A DNA stretch of 64,000 nt from Gemmatimonadota bacterium (GCA_003222195.1 QHVB01000024.1:343707-407706), one strand, 5' to 3'; positions 1 through 10,170 are shown, counted from the first letter of the stretch. The notes: a model not told the origin generated them from the letters alone. Made by a program: numbers and translations.

Positions 1-1
1 T

Positions 2-205
2 CTGGCGCGCCGCACCAGCGCGGGGATCGCGGTCTACGGACGCCTGGACCCGTCCGCGAGCAACGATTCGGTGCTCGTGCGAATGATGGTTATCGATGCC
101 GGGACAGGGCGGGTGCTCTCGGTCATGAACGCCCCTTGGCCTCGCCAGCGCCTCCCGGACCTCGCCAGCCCGCTCGCCCAGCACGTTCGACAGAACTATC
201 GTTAA
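2..205 (+). CDS. C-terminal fragment of a TolB-like/kinase-associated protein (5' end outside window)
   Basis: An open frame enters at the left edge and stops with TAA at 203-205, encoding about 67 residues. The pattern of an SAGIAVYGRLD strand, a VRMMVIDAGTGRVL strand and a final amphipathic helix ending in VRQNYR resembles the TolB-N/FlgO-like segment of the next gene (GTLVEGSVEP, RVTIRLVDGPSG, then a helix). It is therefore probably the end of a similar Ser/Thr kinase or a TolB-like regulator. The next gene starts 4 nt after its stop, so the two are probably co-transcribed. The family assignment rests on that resemblance only, because the catalytic part lies outside the window. Confidence 0.55.
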   Translation: MARRTSAGIAVYGRLDPSASNDSVLVRMMVIDAGTGRVLSVMNAPWPRQRLPDLASPLAQHVRQNYR

Positions 206-209
206 CCAC

Positions 210-2684
210 GTGACTGATCCGTTTGCAGAACTGAACGCCGCGCTCCCGCCACACTACATCATCGATCGGGAGCTGGGCCGTGGCGGCATGGCGCTCGTGT
301 ATCTCGCCCGCGACACGCGGCACGAGCGCTTTGTTGCGCTGAAGACGTTACGGCCCGAAATCGCCATCGCGCTGGGGCGCGAACGGTTTCTGCGCGAGAT
401 CAAACTCGCGGCGCGCCTGCAGCATCCCAACATCCTGCCGGTCTACGACTCGGGTGACGCCGGTGGGACGCTCTATTACGTCATGCCATTCGTCGAAGGC
501 GAATCCCTCCGCGACCGGCTGGATCGCGAGCCGCAGCTGCCGGTGGACGATGCGCTGCAGATCGCCCACGAGGTTGCCGAGGCGCTCGCGTACGCGCACG
601 AGCACGACGTGGTGCACCGCGACATCAAGCCGGAGAACATCATGCTGTCGGGCGGGCACGCGATCGTCGCGGACTTCGGCATCGCGCGTGCCGTCAGCGC
701 GGCCGGCGGCGACAAGCTCACGCAGACCGGCCTGGCCATCGGCACTCCGGCGTACATGCCGCCCGAGCAGGCATCGGGATCGGGGCAGGTCGATCGGCGC
801 AGTGACATCTACAGTCTCGCGTGTGTGCTCTACGAGACGCTGGCCGGCCAGCCGCCGTTCACCGGACCCACGGCGCAGGCGATCATGGCGCGTCATTCGC
901 TCGATGCGGTGCCGCGACTGAAAATCGTGCGCGATGCGATTCCGGACGATCTCGAAGTCGTGATCGAGCGCGCGCTCGAGAAAGTCCCAGCCGACCGCTA
1001 CCAGACGTCGGGGGAATTTGCCAAGGCGCTCACCGCGGCGAGCACGGGCACCGTCTCGCGCGTGACGGCGGCGCGACGTCATAGCCGCGTGACGCCGCGG
1101 TGGCGCCGACCCGTGATCGTCGGAATCGGCCTGGGCGGGATGGCGTTGCTGGGCGGCGCCTGGCTGCTGTTCGGTCGACACGGCACCGCCGGGGCAGGGG
1201 GCGCGGACGCCCTCGTGCCGAATCGCGTTGCCGTTCTCTACTTCAACGACGAAAGTCGCGACAGCTCACTTCGCTACCTAGCCGACGGGTTCACCGAAGC
1301 GCTCATCGACCAACTGAGTGGCATTCGGGCGCTGGATGTCGTGTCGCGCGGCGGCGTCGCGCCATTCCGCGGACGGGATGTGCCGCGCGATTCGATCGCC
1401 CGCGCGCTCGGCGCGGGCACACTCGTGGAAGGCAGTGTGGAGCCGGTGGGAACGCGCGCGCGCGTGACCATTCGACTGGTGGACGGCCCGAGTGGTGCCG
1501 ATGTGGGGCGGCGACAGAGTCTCGAGCTGCCCATCGATGCCCCGCTCGCTATTCGGGACTCCCTCGTCAGTCAGGCCGCGATCCTGCTGCGCGAGCGGCT
1601 TGGGGGCGAAGTCCAACTCCGCGAGCAGCGCGCCGGTACGAAGAGCGTCGAGGCCTGGTCGCTCGTGCAGCGTGCCGAGCGTCTGCGCAAGGATGGCGAC
1701 GCGCACCCGGACGTGGCGCTCGCCCTGTTCACGCGCGCCGATTCGGTGCTGGGGCAGGCCGAGCGCGCCGATCCGAAGTGGGTCGAGCCGATCATCCTGC
1801 GCGGTCAGCTGCTCGATCGGCGCGCCCGCATGACGCGCTCCCTCCCGACGCTCGAGGAAGGCTTGGGTCACGCGACCCGCGCGCTGGCGCTGGCGCCTGA
1901 GGACGCGCGCGCTATCGAGCTGCGCGGCACACTCCGCTATCGTCAGTGGTTCCTGTTCCGTCCCGCCGATCCGCGTGCGGCTGCCACGCTGCTCGACGAC
2001 GCGCGCAAGGATCTCGAGCGCGCGACGACGGTCGATCCGAATCTGGCGAGCGCGTTCAGCACGCTGAGCCACCTCTATTATCAGACGAAGGACCTGCAAG
2101 CGGCGGCACTCGCCGCGCGGCGCGCGTACGAGGAGGACGCCTACCTCAGCAATGCCGCGGATATTCTCACACGCCTGTTTTTCACATCATACGATCTCGA
2201 TCAACAGCGCCAGGCGCAGCGCTGGTGTCAGGAAGGCGTGCGGCGCTTTCCGCGCGATTATCGGTTTTCGCAGTGCCAACTGTACATGATGACCAGGCTC
2301 GAATCGCCGGACGTTCCGCGTGCCTGGGGCGCCCTGGCCCGTATCGACTCGCTCGCGCCCCCGCCGCAACGCGCGCTGCAGCATCTGGAGAGTCAGATGT
2401 TGGTGGCCGCAATCATGGCGCGTGCTGGGCTTCGCGACAGCACTCATCACGTGATCGAGCGCTCGCGGGGGACCCCCGAGATCGATCCGGAGCACGACCT
2501 CGTGGCGCTCGAGGCATTCGTCCGGACCCTGCTGGGGGAGCAGGATGAGGCTATCCGATTGTTACAGCGATACGTAGCGGCCAATCCGGAGCACTCGTTC
2601 CGGGTCGGTGGAGACATCTTCTGGTGGTGGTGGGACCTACAAAAACATCCCGGTTTCCAGGCGCTGGCTCAACCGCATTCGTGA
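210..2684 (+). CDS. Membrane Ser/Thr protein kinase with TolB-like and TPR extracytoplasmic region
   Basis: The 824-residue protein starts at GTG 210. Its N-terminal kinase domain (about residues 15-280) has a glycine loop GRGGMALV, the ATP-binding Lys in VALK (K45), the catalytic loop HRDIKPEN (Asp138), DFG at 155-157 and the activation segment GTPAYMPPEQA. These are the hallmarks of bacterial PknB-type Hanks kinases. One membrane segment follows at about 303-323. Beyond it lie a TolB-N-like alpha/beta domain (VAVLYFNDESRD, DGFTEALIDQLS) and helical repeats resembling TPRs up to the C-terminus. All catalytic residues are present, so it should be active. The extracytoplasmic part probably senses or scaffolds, and its ligand is unknown. 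The secreted lipoprotein pair immediately downstream is a contextual partner only. Confidence 0.93.
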   Translation: MTDPFAELNAALPPHYIIDRELGRGGMALVYLARDTRHERFVALKTLRPEIAIALGRERFLREIKLAARLQHPNILPVYDSGDAGGTLYYVMPFVEGESLRDRLDREPQLPVDDALQIAHEVAEALAYAHEHDVVHRDIKPENIMLSGGHAIVADFGIARAVSAAGGDKLTQTGLAIGTPAYMPPEQASGSGQVDRRSDIYSLACVLYETLAGQPPFTGPTAQAIMARHSLDAVPRLKIVRDAIPDDLEVVIERALEKVPADRYQTSGEFAKALTAASTGTVSRVTAARRHSRVTPRWRRPVIVGIGLGGMALLGGAWLLFGRHGTAGAGGADALVPNRVAVLYFNDESRDSSLRYLADGFTEALIDQLSGIRALDVVSRGGVAPFRGRDVPRDSIARALGAGTLVEGSVEPVGTRARVTIRLVDGPSGADVGRRQSLELPIDAPLAIRDSLVSQAAILLRERLGGEVQLREQRAGTKSVEAWSLVQRAERLRKDGDAHPDVALALFTRADSVLGQAERADPKWVEPIILRGQLLDRRARMTRSLPTLEEGLGHATRALALAPEDARAIELRGTLRYRQWFLFRPADPRAAATLLDDARKDLERATTVDPNLASAFSTLSHLYYQTKDLQAAALAARRAYEEDAYLSNAADILTRLFFTSYDLDQQRQAQRWCQEGVRRFPRDYRFSQCQLYMMTRLESPDVPRAWGALARIDSLAPPPQRALQHLESQMLVAAIMARAGLRDSTHHVIERSRGTPEIDPEHDLVALEAFVRTLLGEQDEAIRLLQRYVAANPEHSFRVGGDIFWWWWDLQKHPGFQALAQPHS

Positions 2685-2697
2685 TGTAGTTCACTTC

Positions 2698-2726
2698 TTG
2701 ACGGGTTGGCCAATCTGCGATCTAAT
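2698..2726 (+). promoter_or_regulatory. Sigma70-type promoter for the lipoprotein gene at 2827
   Basis: TTGACG (2698-2703), a 17-bp spacer and TCTAAT (2721-2726) match the -35/-10 consensus at 5 of 6 positions each. The site lies just after the kinase stop codon. The predicted start is near 2733, giving a 5' leader of about 94 nt. Confidence 0.6.
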
Positions 2727-2783
2727 TAACCCCCGCTGGAAACATTCTGCCGTACGTTGCCCGCCCGACCGTCCCAGACTGCG

Positions 2784-2817
2784 CCCAGCTGGGGGTTGTT
2801 CGCGAGCCCCAACTGGG
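2784..2817 (+). promoter_or_regulatory. Leader hairpin covering the Shine-Dalgarno of the lipoprotein gene
   Basis: CCCAGCTGGGG (2784-2794) can pair with CCCCAACTGGG (2807-2817), with one mismatch in 11 positions and a 12-nt loop. The right arm runs into the Shine-Dalgarno GGGAG (2815-2819) that serves the ATG at 2827. Folding would therefore hide the ribosome-binding site. It could control translation or be incidental in such GC-rich sequence. Confidence 0.35.
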
Positions 2818-2826
2818 AGACGCCCT

Positions 2827-4446
2827 ATGAAGCGCACTGTCTTCACCGTCGCCGTCGTCGCCGTACTTGCCGCGTGTCAAAGTGATCGAACGTCACCCCC
2901 CGACATCTCAGCACTGATTCAAGACGCAAATCATAACGCCGGCAACGCATTCTTCTTCTGGCTTCCGCCAGTCATCAACCAGCAGCCGCCTGCGACGCAG
3001 GTTTTCTCTGGGCAATTGAGTCCCCTCGTGACGATCACGAACCTCTGCCTTGGCGGCGGCGTCGTGCGGACGTTTTCCGGCGCCGACCTCTCCGTCAGCA
3101 ATGCCGCGTATCACGTCAACTGGCACACGGCTCAGGACAACCTCAACCCGGCGTGCACCTACCGTGTGTCGGTGACCGTCGGCACCAAACTGATGGGTTT
3201 CGCTGACGTGGATGTCGTCAGCAACGGCAGCGAGCTGAAGAACGTCGTCACGAACGAGTTCATCCCGCTGCTGGATGATCGGACGCTGCCGCTCCAGTTC
3301 TTCATTGGCGTCGGCTCCCAGTGCGTGCGCACGGGATCGGATTGCGGGGAAGGCACCGCGCATCCGGACAAGGGCACCGTCATCGTGAGCGAGAACGGAC
3401 AGGCGGGTGTGTTCGTCCCGGCGGGAGCGGTCGGCGCCGATGTGACGATCAGCGTCGAGTCGAGCGATGAGCGGCCGTGCATCCCCGGCCTGCTGGCGCC
3501 ATTTTTCCCGGGGTCGACGGGCGCGGTCGGAAACTCGTGCTATGAGTTCCACGCCGATCCGCCGCTGCCGGGGGGCCGGTTCAACACCAACGTCACGGTC
3601 GGGATTTGCCCCGACGCCAATGCGTTCGCGCTAGATCATGGGACGCTGGATCTCCTGCAGATCTTCCAGTTCGACGCCGGCCAGGAGTCGCCGATCCGCG
3701 CGCTGAACAACGTGCCGGCGCCGTTCCTGCATTGCGACCCGAATTTCAACCCGACCTTTGGGGCGCGTCGCTCGCTGTTTGGCGATCTCGCGAGGAGCTT
3801 CGCGGCCCTCTTCAGCCCGCGACCGCTGTACGCCAGCAGCCGTCGCATGATGTTCGATCTGGGGGCCGGGGGCAGCACCGACGGATTCAGCCGTTTTGAG
3901 TGGGCGCTGCCGAGCGCTGTCAACATCAACTTCGACATCGGCGCGGACGGCAGCAGCCCGGTGGCGGCCGGCACCGTGGTCAATTCACTCTATTCGCGGC
4001 TCGGCGTGACGTTCAGCCGAAGCAACACGAATGGACCGTGTCCGGGCACCGGCGTGTACGCGAACGATCACGGGCCGTCCGGCTTCGGTTCGGGGCAGAA
4101 CAACGTCACCGTGTGTCCGGAAGGTGTGGCGTCGGACTTCAGCGAGAACGAGTTCGGCGATATCGTCGCGACATTCACAGAGCCGCAGGTGCTCGTGTGC
4201 ATTGGCGCGACGCCGTTGGGTCCGCGCGGTGGGGCTACCACCGGCACCGCGTTCATAGAAGCACTCGACCCATCCGGTGCAACAATGAGCCGGGTGGAGT
4301 CCGCGCCCTCGAGTCCGACGCGCCTGCAGCAGACCATCTGTGTGTCGGGCCAAAACATCGCGGCGGTGCGGTTCGCGGGAACCGGGGATGGGTTCGCGAT
4401 TTTCGATAACTTGTCTTACGTTCGGATCCAGCCGCCCATCCTGTAA
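2827..4446 (+). CDS. Secreted lipoprotein, paralogue 1 of a tandem pair
   Basis: The ATG at 2827 follows GGGAG and yields 539 residues. The N-terminus MKRTVFTVAVVAVLAAC is a lipoprotein signal with the lipidated Cys in VLAAC. An open frame extends further upstream, but that part overlaps the kinase gene and lacks a signal peptide, so I reject it. A central ZU5-like stretch (GTVIVSENGQAGVFVPAGAV) suggests a beta-sandwich. The rest is rich in beta strands with paired Cys (QCVRTGSDC, RPCIPG, NSCYEF), consistent with folding outside the cytoplasm. It closely resembles the next gene over its whole length. A promoter (2698-2726) and a terminator (4471-4503) make it its own transcription unit. I do not recognise a catalytic motif, so the function is unknown. 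Confidence 0.85.
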   Translation: MKRTVFTVAVVAVLAACQSDRTSPPDISALIQDANHNAGNAFFFWLPPVINQQPPATQVFSGQLSPLVTITNLCLGGGVVRTFSGADLSVSNAAYHVNWHTAQDNLNPACTYRVSVTVGTKLMGFADVDVVSNGSELKNVVTNEFIPLLDDRTLPLQFFIGVGSQCVRTGSDCGEGTAHPDKGTVIVSENGQAGVFVPAGAVGADVTISVESSDERPCIPGLLAPFFPGSTGAVGNSCYEFHADPPLPGGRFNTNVTVGICPDANAFALDHGTLDLLQIFQFDAGQESPIRALNNVPAPFLHCDPNFNPTFGARRSLFGDLARSFAALFSPRPLYASSRRMMFDLGAGGSTDGFSRFEWALPSAVNINFDIGADGSSPVAAGTVVNSLYSRLGVTFSRSNTNGPCPGTGVYANDHGPSGFGSGQNNVTVCPEGVASDFSENEFGDIVATFTEPQVLVCIGATPLGPRGGATTGTAFIEALDPSGATMSRVESAPSSPTRLQQTICVSGQNIAAVRFAGTGDGFAIFDNLSYVRIQPPIL

Positions 4447-4470
4447 CGACGGCCGGAGCGATCTCTCAGA

Positions 4471-4503
4471 GGGCGGCTCTTCGGAGCCGCCCTTCCTTTT
4501 TTT
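4471..4503 (+). terminator. Rho-independent terminator after lipoprotein paralogue 1
   Basis: GGGCGGCTC (4471-4479), the tetraloop TTCG and GAGCCGCCC (4484-4492) form a perfect 9-bp stem. It is followed by TTCCTTTTTTT (4493-4503). Confidence 0.92.
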
Positions 4504-4662
4504 CCTAGCTAGCTGTTGCGCCCCTGCCTCATTCCTTTGACGTAAACCCAAGGTCGGGTCATCAAATCCATCTCTTGTCGGATGGTTTTTCCACGCACCG
4601 TATTTAATTCCAAGGGTGTCCACCTATTTCCGCGTTGGGACTGAGCCCTCCCACGAGGCGGT

Positions 4663-6270
4663 ATGAAGTACCGAGCGTTGGCAGTCGTTGTGGTGATTGG
4701 AGTCGTGGCGTGTCAAGGCGACCGCAGTTACTCGGCGGGACCGTCAGCGCTCATCCTTGATGGCGCCCACGGCGGCGGCAATGCGTTCTTCTTGTGGCTC
4801 CCGCCGGTCATGCCGCAGCAGCCGCCCGCCGGGCAGGTGTTCTCGCGCCAGCTCAGTCCCACGATCACGATCAGTAATCTTTGCAGCGGCGACGTCATCC
4901 GCACGTTCGCGGGCTCGGAGGTGCAACCGGAGGACGGTCAATATCAAGCCAATTGGCATACCGCCGACGACTACCTCGACGCGGCGTGCACGTATCGGAT
5001 CGCCGTTCAGACCGGCGCTCGGCAACTCGGTCTGGCCGATGTGGACGTTGTCGACGATGGCTCGGAACTGCAGAACGTCAACACGGGCGAGTTTATCCCG
5101 CTGCTCGACGATCGCACGCTCCCGATCCAGTTCTTCATCGGGATTGGCTCACAGTGTGAGCGCGCGGACTCAGACTGCGGCGAAGGCATCGCGCAGCCGG
5201 GGGCGACCACCACCATCGTCACGGAAAATGGCCAGGCCGGCGTCGTCATCCCGGCAGGCGCGGTGGACCAACCGGTCACGATCATCATCGAGTCCGCAGA
5301 CGATCGACCGTGCATCGCGGGATTGCTCGAGCCGGTATTTTCCGGACAGATCGGGGCGATCGGCAATTCCTGCTACGATTTCCATACGGAGCCGCCGCTG
5401 CCGCAGGTCAACGCGGCGGGCAAGTTCAACACCCAGGTCACGGTGGGAATCTGCGCGGACCTCAGTGGTGTCGATCATGCGACGCGGGATTTGCTCCAGA
5501 TTTTCCAGCTCCATGCTGGAACACAGCTGTTCGCGCTGAACAACGTGCCCGCTCCGTTCCTGCGCTGCGATCCGGCGTACCCGCAACTCCTTGGCTCGCG
5601 TGGCTCCCGGTTGGGGAACTTGGTGGCGCGACTCGGCTCCCTCTTCATGCCGCGACCACTGTTTGCCAGCACGACCGCGCTGTTTGATGTCGGCGCCGGT
5701 GGTAGTACGGACGTATTCAGCCGCTTTACCTGGGCGCTCCCCAGCCAGCTCGACCTGGGCTTCGATCAGACACCGGATCTGACGGCGATTCTTCCCGGAG
5801 CCGCAGTCAACGCCGTCTATGCCCGGCTCGGCGTCACGTTCAGCCGCACCAATCCGCTCGGCCTCTGCCCAGGCACCGCGGTATATGCCAACGATTACGG
5901 CGTCCTCGGGTTCAACTCGGGGCAGAACAACATCAGCGTCTGCCCGCTGGGAGTGGCATCGGATTTCAATGAGCTCGACTTCGGGAAAATCAAGGCGACC
6001 TTCGCCATACCGGCCGTCCAGGCATGCATCACCGCAACCCCGAGTGGGTTCCACACCATCTTCCCGCAGTCCGGTGGCGTAGCGTTCATCGAGGCGCTCG
6101 ATGCGAACGGCAATGTCCTAGGCAGAACCGAGTCGACCACGGACCGCGTCCCCCAGCAGCTCTGCGTCGGCGGCGCGGGAATTGGGGCAGTGCAGTTCGC
6201 GGGCAAAGGCTCGGCCTACGCCATCTTTGACAACCTCCGCTGGACCCGAGTGCTCCCCCCGACTCAATAG
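4663..6270 (+). CDS. Secreted lipoprotein, paralogue 2 of a tandem pair
   Basis: The 535-residue protein has the lipoprotein signal MKYRALAVVVVIGVVAC with lipobox GVVAC. It aligns end to end with the preceding protein through shared blocks such as QVFSxQLSP, NWHTAxD, GSELxNV, EFIPLLDDRTLP, QFFIGxGSQC, ENGQAGV, SGQNN and VASDF. I judge identity at roughly 60 percent by eye. It retains the ZU5-like block, the paired cysteines and a C-terminal strand-rich domain ending in IFDNL. The 216-bp gap upstream holds the preceding terminator and no strong promoter; TTGACG at 4537 lacks a good -10. The pair is a local duplication. The role is unknown and is probably structural or binding at the cell surface. 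Confidence 0.85.
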   Translation: MKYRALAVVVVIGVVACQGDRSYSAGPSALILDGAHGGGNAFFLWLPPVMPQQPPAGQVFSRQLSPTITISNLCSGDVIRTFAGSEVQPEDGQYQANWHTADDYLDAACTYRIAVQTGARQLGLADVDVVDDGSELQNVNTGEFIPLLDDRTLPIQFFIGIGSQCERADSDCGEGIAQPGATTTIVTENGQAGVVIPAGAVDQPVTIIIESADDRPCIAGLLEPVFSGQIGAIGNSCYDFHTEPPLPQVNAAGKFNTQVTVGICADLSGVDHATRDLLQIFQLHAGTQLFALNNVPAPFLRCDPAYPQLLGSRGSRLGNLVARLGSLFMPRPLFASTTALFDVGAGGSTDVFSRFTWALPSQLDLGFDQTPDLTAILPGAAVNAVYARLGVTFSRTNPLGLCPGTAVYANDYGVLGFNSGQNNISVCPLGVASDFNELDFGKIKATFAIPAVQACITATPSGFHTIFPQSGGVAFIEALDANGNVLGRTESTTDRVPQQLCVGGAGIGAVQFAGKGSAYAIFDNLRWTRVLPPTQ

Positions 6271-6321
6271 CAGCCCCAGTACCCTTCCTTTTTCCCTGGC
6301 GGCGGCACCTATTCTGGCGGC

Positions 6322-7173
<852 letters not shown>

Positions 7174-7174
7174 G

Positions 7175-8359
7175 ATGCGAGTACTGCCCGCGTTGCTCAT
7201 CCTCACATCGTCCGTTCAGGCGCAAGCTCGCCCTCGTGCTCGCGACCTCGGCGTCCCGTTCGACGGGACACCCGGCCCGCTCAACGCCATCACCGACGTC
7301 GCGGGCGTGACCGTGGGGCATAGCACCATCATCCAAGGGCAGGGAAAGCTCGTCGTGGGTCAGGGCCCGATCCGCACGGGCGTCACCGCCCTCCTCCCGC
7401 GCGGCGCCTCCAACGGCGACCCCGTGTTCGGCGGCTGGTTCACGCTCAATGGCAACGGCGAAATGACGGGCACCACGTGGCTCGAAGAGTCGGGGTTTCT
7501 CGCGGGACCGGTGATGATCACGAACACGCATAGCGTCGGCGTCGTACGCGACGCCGTCATCGAGTGGCTGGTCCGCAAGGGTGTTGCGTTCGACTGGTCG
7601 CTCCCCATCGTGGCCGAGACGTACGATGGCGCACTCAACGACATCAACGGGTTTCACGTTACGAAGGAGAACGCCTTTGCCGCGCTCGACAGCGCGCGCG
7701 GAGGTCCGGTAGCCGAGGGGAACGTCGGTGGCGGGACGGGCATGATCTGCAATCAGTTCAAAGGCGGGATCGGCACGGCCTCGCGCCGGCTCCCGGCGGC
7801 GAATGGCGGGTACACCGTCGGTGTGCTCGTGCAATGCAACTACGGCTCGCGCGCGCGGCTCTCCATCGCCGGCGTCCCGGTGGGGCAGGAGATCCCGGAC
7901 CTGCTGCCGTGCCGGGACTCGATCCCTGGCGTTGCCCGCCCGGGTGGGGGCCGCCGCTGCGAAGATACCGACAGGGGATCGATCATCATCGTGATTGCGA
8001 CCGACGCGCCGTTGCTGCCCCATCAGCTCAAACGCATCGCGAAACGGGCGTCCCTCGGCGTCGGCCGGCTGGGAGGACTGGGGGGCAATCCCTCCGGCGA
8101 CATTTTTGTCGCCTTCTCCACGGCGAATCCCGGCGCGGCGAAACCGGATGCAAACGTCAGTGTAACCATGGTACCAAACGAGCGAATCACCCCACTGTTC
8201 GAGGCGACCGTCCAGGGAACCGAGGAAGCGATCGTCAACGCGATGGTGGCAGCCGAAACGATGACGGGGGTCAACGGCCAGCGAGTCTATGCGTTGCCAC
8301 ACGATCGGCTGCGCGCCGCGCTGCGGAAGTACAACCGCCTGGTCGAGCCACGGCGGTGA
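7175..8359 (+). CDS. P1/S58 family peptidase (DmpA-like, L-aminopeptidase/D-esterase)
   Basis: The 394-residue protein begins with a hydrophobic signal-like stretch ending in QAQA, so it is probably exported. It has the S58 N-terminal nucleophile hydrolase blocks NVGGGTGMICNQFKGGIGTAS (183-203) and TVGVLVQCNYG. The autocleavage junction is Gly268-Ser269 in DRGSIIIVIATDAP. In characterised DmpA-type enzymes the precursor cleaves itself before this Ser, which becomes the nucleophile releasing N-terminal residues from peptides or amides. It overlaps the next lipoprotein gene by 4 bp and follows the kinase by 1 nt. The natural substrate cannot be deduced. Confidence 0.9.
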   Translation: MRVLPALLILTSSVQAQARPRARDLGVPFDGTPGPLNAITDVAGVTVGHSTIIQGQGKLVVGQGPIRTGVTALLPRGASNGDPVFGGWFTLNGNGEMTGTTWLEESGFLAGPVMITNTHSVGVVRDAVIEWLVRKGVAFDWSLPIVAETYDGALNDINGFHVTKENAFAALDSARGGPVAEGNVGGGTGMICNQFKGGIGTASRRLPAANGGYTVGVLVQCNYGSRARLSIAGVPVGQEIPDLLPCRDSIPGVARPGGGRRCEDTDRGSIIIVIATDAPLLPHQLKRIAKRASLGVGRLGGLGGNPSGDIFVAFSTANPGAAKPDANVSVTMVPNERITPLFEATVQGTEEAIVNAMVAAETMTGVNGQRVYALPHDRLRAALRKYNRLVEPRR

Positions 8360-10167
8360 GACGACTGTGTCTCCTCCTGCTGGTGCTCACCGCGGGCTGC
8401 CAATCGGAGGCGCACCGGCTTCTCATCATCGATCTCACGCTCGCTGATCCGCTGACGCTCGAAGCGACCGCGGCGCCCTGGCATGCCGTCGGCTATCGCG
8501 TTGACTACCGCCGCTTCTACCCCCACCTCACCAGGCAGGATCTGACTCGCTACCGCACGCTTGTGCTGCTCGGCGGGCGCGAGCCCGGGGGACGCTCCGA
8601 CGCCCTGACGATCGGCGATCTCGCGATTCTCACCGAATGGATCCACCGCGACGGCGTCGTCGTCCTCGGCTACACCGACGGCGATCTGGATCGCTGGGTC
8701 ATGAACCAGTGGCTGGCGGCGCAAGGCGCCGGTATCGAGATCGGAACCGCTGAAGGTGGACACCAAACGATCGATGCGACGCCGCTGCCGCATTCGGCGC
8801 TCGACAATGCCGGGTTCGCACCATTCCCCGCGGGCCGCAACCGGTCGCTCGAGGTCCGCGATCGAAGCCAGACGCTCGCGCGCGGATCCACGAGCGCGCT
8901 CGTCGCCGCCAGCCGCGTCGGGGTCGGGGGCGGGGACGGTCTCATCGTCGTCGCGAGCCGTAGCCTGCTGGCTGCCACCGATGCCGCATCGGGAACGCGA
9001 GTCTTTCTCGTGGCACTCGCCCGCTGGACGCGGCGGCCGGCGGAATGGGCCGGCATCGGCGCGGCGGCACGCGCGGCACCACTCCGCCTGGGGGACGCGC
9101 CGCAGCGTGTCACGGACCATCCGCCCCCCCTGGCACCACCCGCGGGCGCCGCGGTGACCGTGCTGCCCGAGCCCGCTGATCCCAAACGCGGACCGGACGA
9201 AACCGTAGCGGTGCCCGGTTGGGTCACGCGCCAGGGCATGCGCGTGCTGTGGAGCCGATTCACACTTACGGCACTCGATTCCTTGCTGCGATTCGTCGAC
9301 GTTGCGGCGCTGAATGCGCTCGCGACACCGATCCCGGAAGCGGCACTCACCGACACGATCACCACGCGCACCCTCTGGAAACTCACGGGGGAGCGGCTCC
9401 AGGCCACGAGTATCCGCTGGTTCCCCGGCGTCGCGCTCGCGGCGATTGCATCGGAGGGCGCGGATGAGGTCGATCGGCACGGCGAGCGAACGCCGATCCC
9501 CTGCGGGCTCGACTCGCTGTACTGGCGCGGTGGGTTGCGCCCCATTTATCGCGCGTTGATACGGCTCGGTGGAATCAAACCCGAGGTGATCGCGGGCGTC
9601 GCGCTAGATCTCGACAGTGCGATGACGCATTTCCGCGGCAGCGGCTTCTGTGACGCCGATTACCGTGCGGGGTTAGCGGCGCTGGGTCTGGATCCTGCCG
9701 AGCTCGAGCGCCTCGGCGCGCTGCCCGCGGCGGTCCGATACGACACGTTGCTCGAGCGCGGGTGGCTGAGCCGCTACTTCCAAGGGCTGGAGGATGCCGT
9801 CGCCGAGCGTGCGCTTGCGCTGCGCGGGGAGCTGCGGCGGCTGCGTCCCGACCTGCGATTTGCGTTTCACGCGAGCGACGCCCCCGCAGACTGGTTCTCG
9901 CTCGGCGTGCTGCGCGGTTTCTCGAGTCCCGACGCTCCGATTTTCCTCTGGGTGCGTCAGGAGGCTCGGCCGACGTTGCTGCGGCACTATCGGACGCGCG
10001 GCATTTTCGCGCTCTCCGCCGTCGGATTGGAACCTGAGCGTGCGACGTTCGGACCGGCCGAGTGGTCGCGCATGCGATACGCCGCGTTCACCGAACATGC
10101 GGGGTTTTGGCTCGACGGCCCCGCGACCGACAGTTTGGGCCGCGTGATTCGGCGTTTCGCGAAGTAA
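8356..10167 (+). CDS. Large secreted lipoprotein of unknown function
   Basis: The start is the GTG at 8356, inside the stop region of the peptidase gene (GTGA overlap). The product is about 603 residues with the lipoprotein signal MRRLCLLLLVLTAGC. The same frame is open far upstream, but that part is a shadow of the S58 gene. Residues 20-200 look like a Rossmann-type or ThuA/GATase-like fold (VLLGGREPGG, GVVVLGYTDGD). The C-terminal third (VALDLDSAMTHFRG, RFAFHASDAPADWFS) could be a TIM-barrel hydrolase-like domain. I recognise no signature catalytic motif. Coupling to the peptidase suggests joint envelope peptide or glycan processing, as inference only. Confidence 0.75.
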   Translation: MRRLCLLLLVLTAGCQSEAHRLLIIDLTLADPLTLEATAAPWHAVGYRVDYRRFYPHLTRQDLTRYRTLVLLGGREPGGRSDALTIGDLAILTEWIHRDGVVVLGYTDGDLDRWVMNQWLAAQGAGIEIGTAEGGHQTIDATPLPHSALDNAGFAPFPAGRNRSLEVRDRSQTLARGSTSALVAASRVGVGGGDGLIVVASRSLLAATDAASGTRVFLVALARWTRRPAEWAGIGAAARAAPLRLGDAPQRVTDHPPPLAPPAGAAVTVLPEPADPKRGPDETVAVPGWVTRQGMRVLWSRFTLTALDSLLRFVDVAALNALATPIPEAALTDTITTRTLWKLTGERLQATSIRWFPGVALAAIASEGADEVDRHGERTPIPCGLDSLYWRGGLRPIYRALIRLGGIKPEVIAGVALDLDSAMTHFRGSGFCDADYRAGLAALGLDPAELERLGALPAAVRYDTLLERGWLSRYFQGLEDAVAERALALRGELRRLRPDLRFAFHASDAPADWFSLGVLRGFSSPDAPIFLWVRQEARPTLLRHYRTRGIFALSAVGLEPERATFGPAEWSRMRYAAFTEHAGFWLDGPATDSLGRVIRRFAK

Positions 10168-10170
10168 GGC

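Noticed and set aside
4501..4515. CTAGCTAGC-type motif after the terminator
   Set aside because: It is a short chance palindrome in the gap, with no associated gene or second copy.
4537..4608. Possible promoter (TTGACG, TATTTAAT) for lipoprotein paralogue 2
   Set aside because: No -35/-10 pair with 16-18 bp spacing and good match could be found.
7564..8355. Open frame extending the 8356 lipoprotein upstream by over 260 codons
   Set aside because: It lies entirely within the S58 peptidase gene in another frame, has shadow-like Arg-rich composition, and the lipoprotein signal starts cleanly at GTG 8356.
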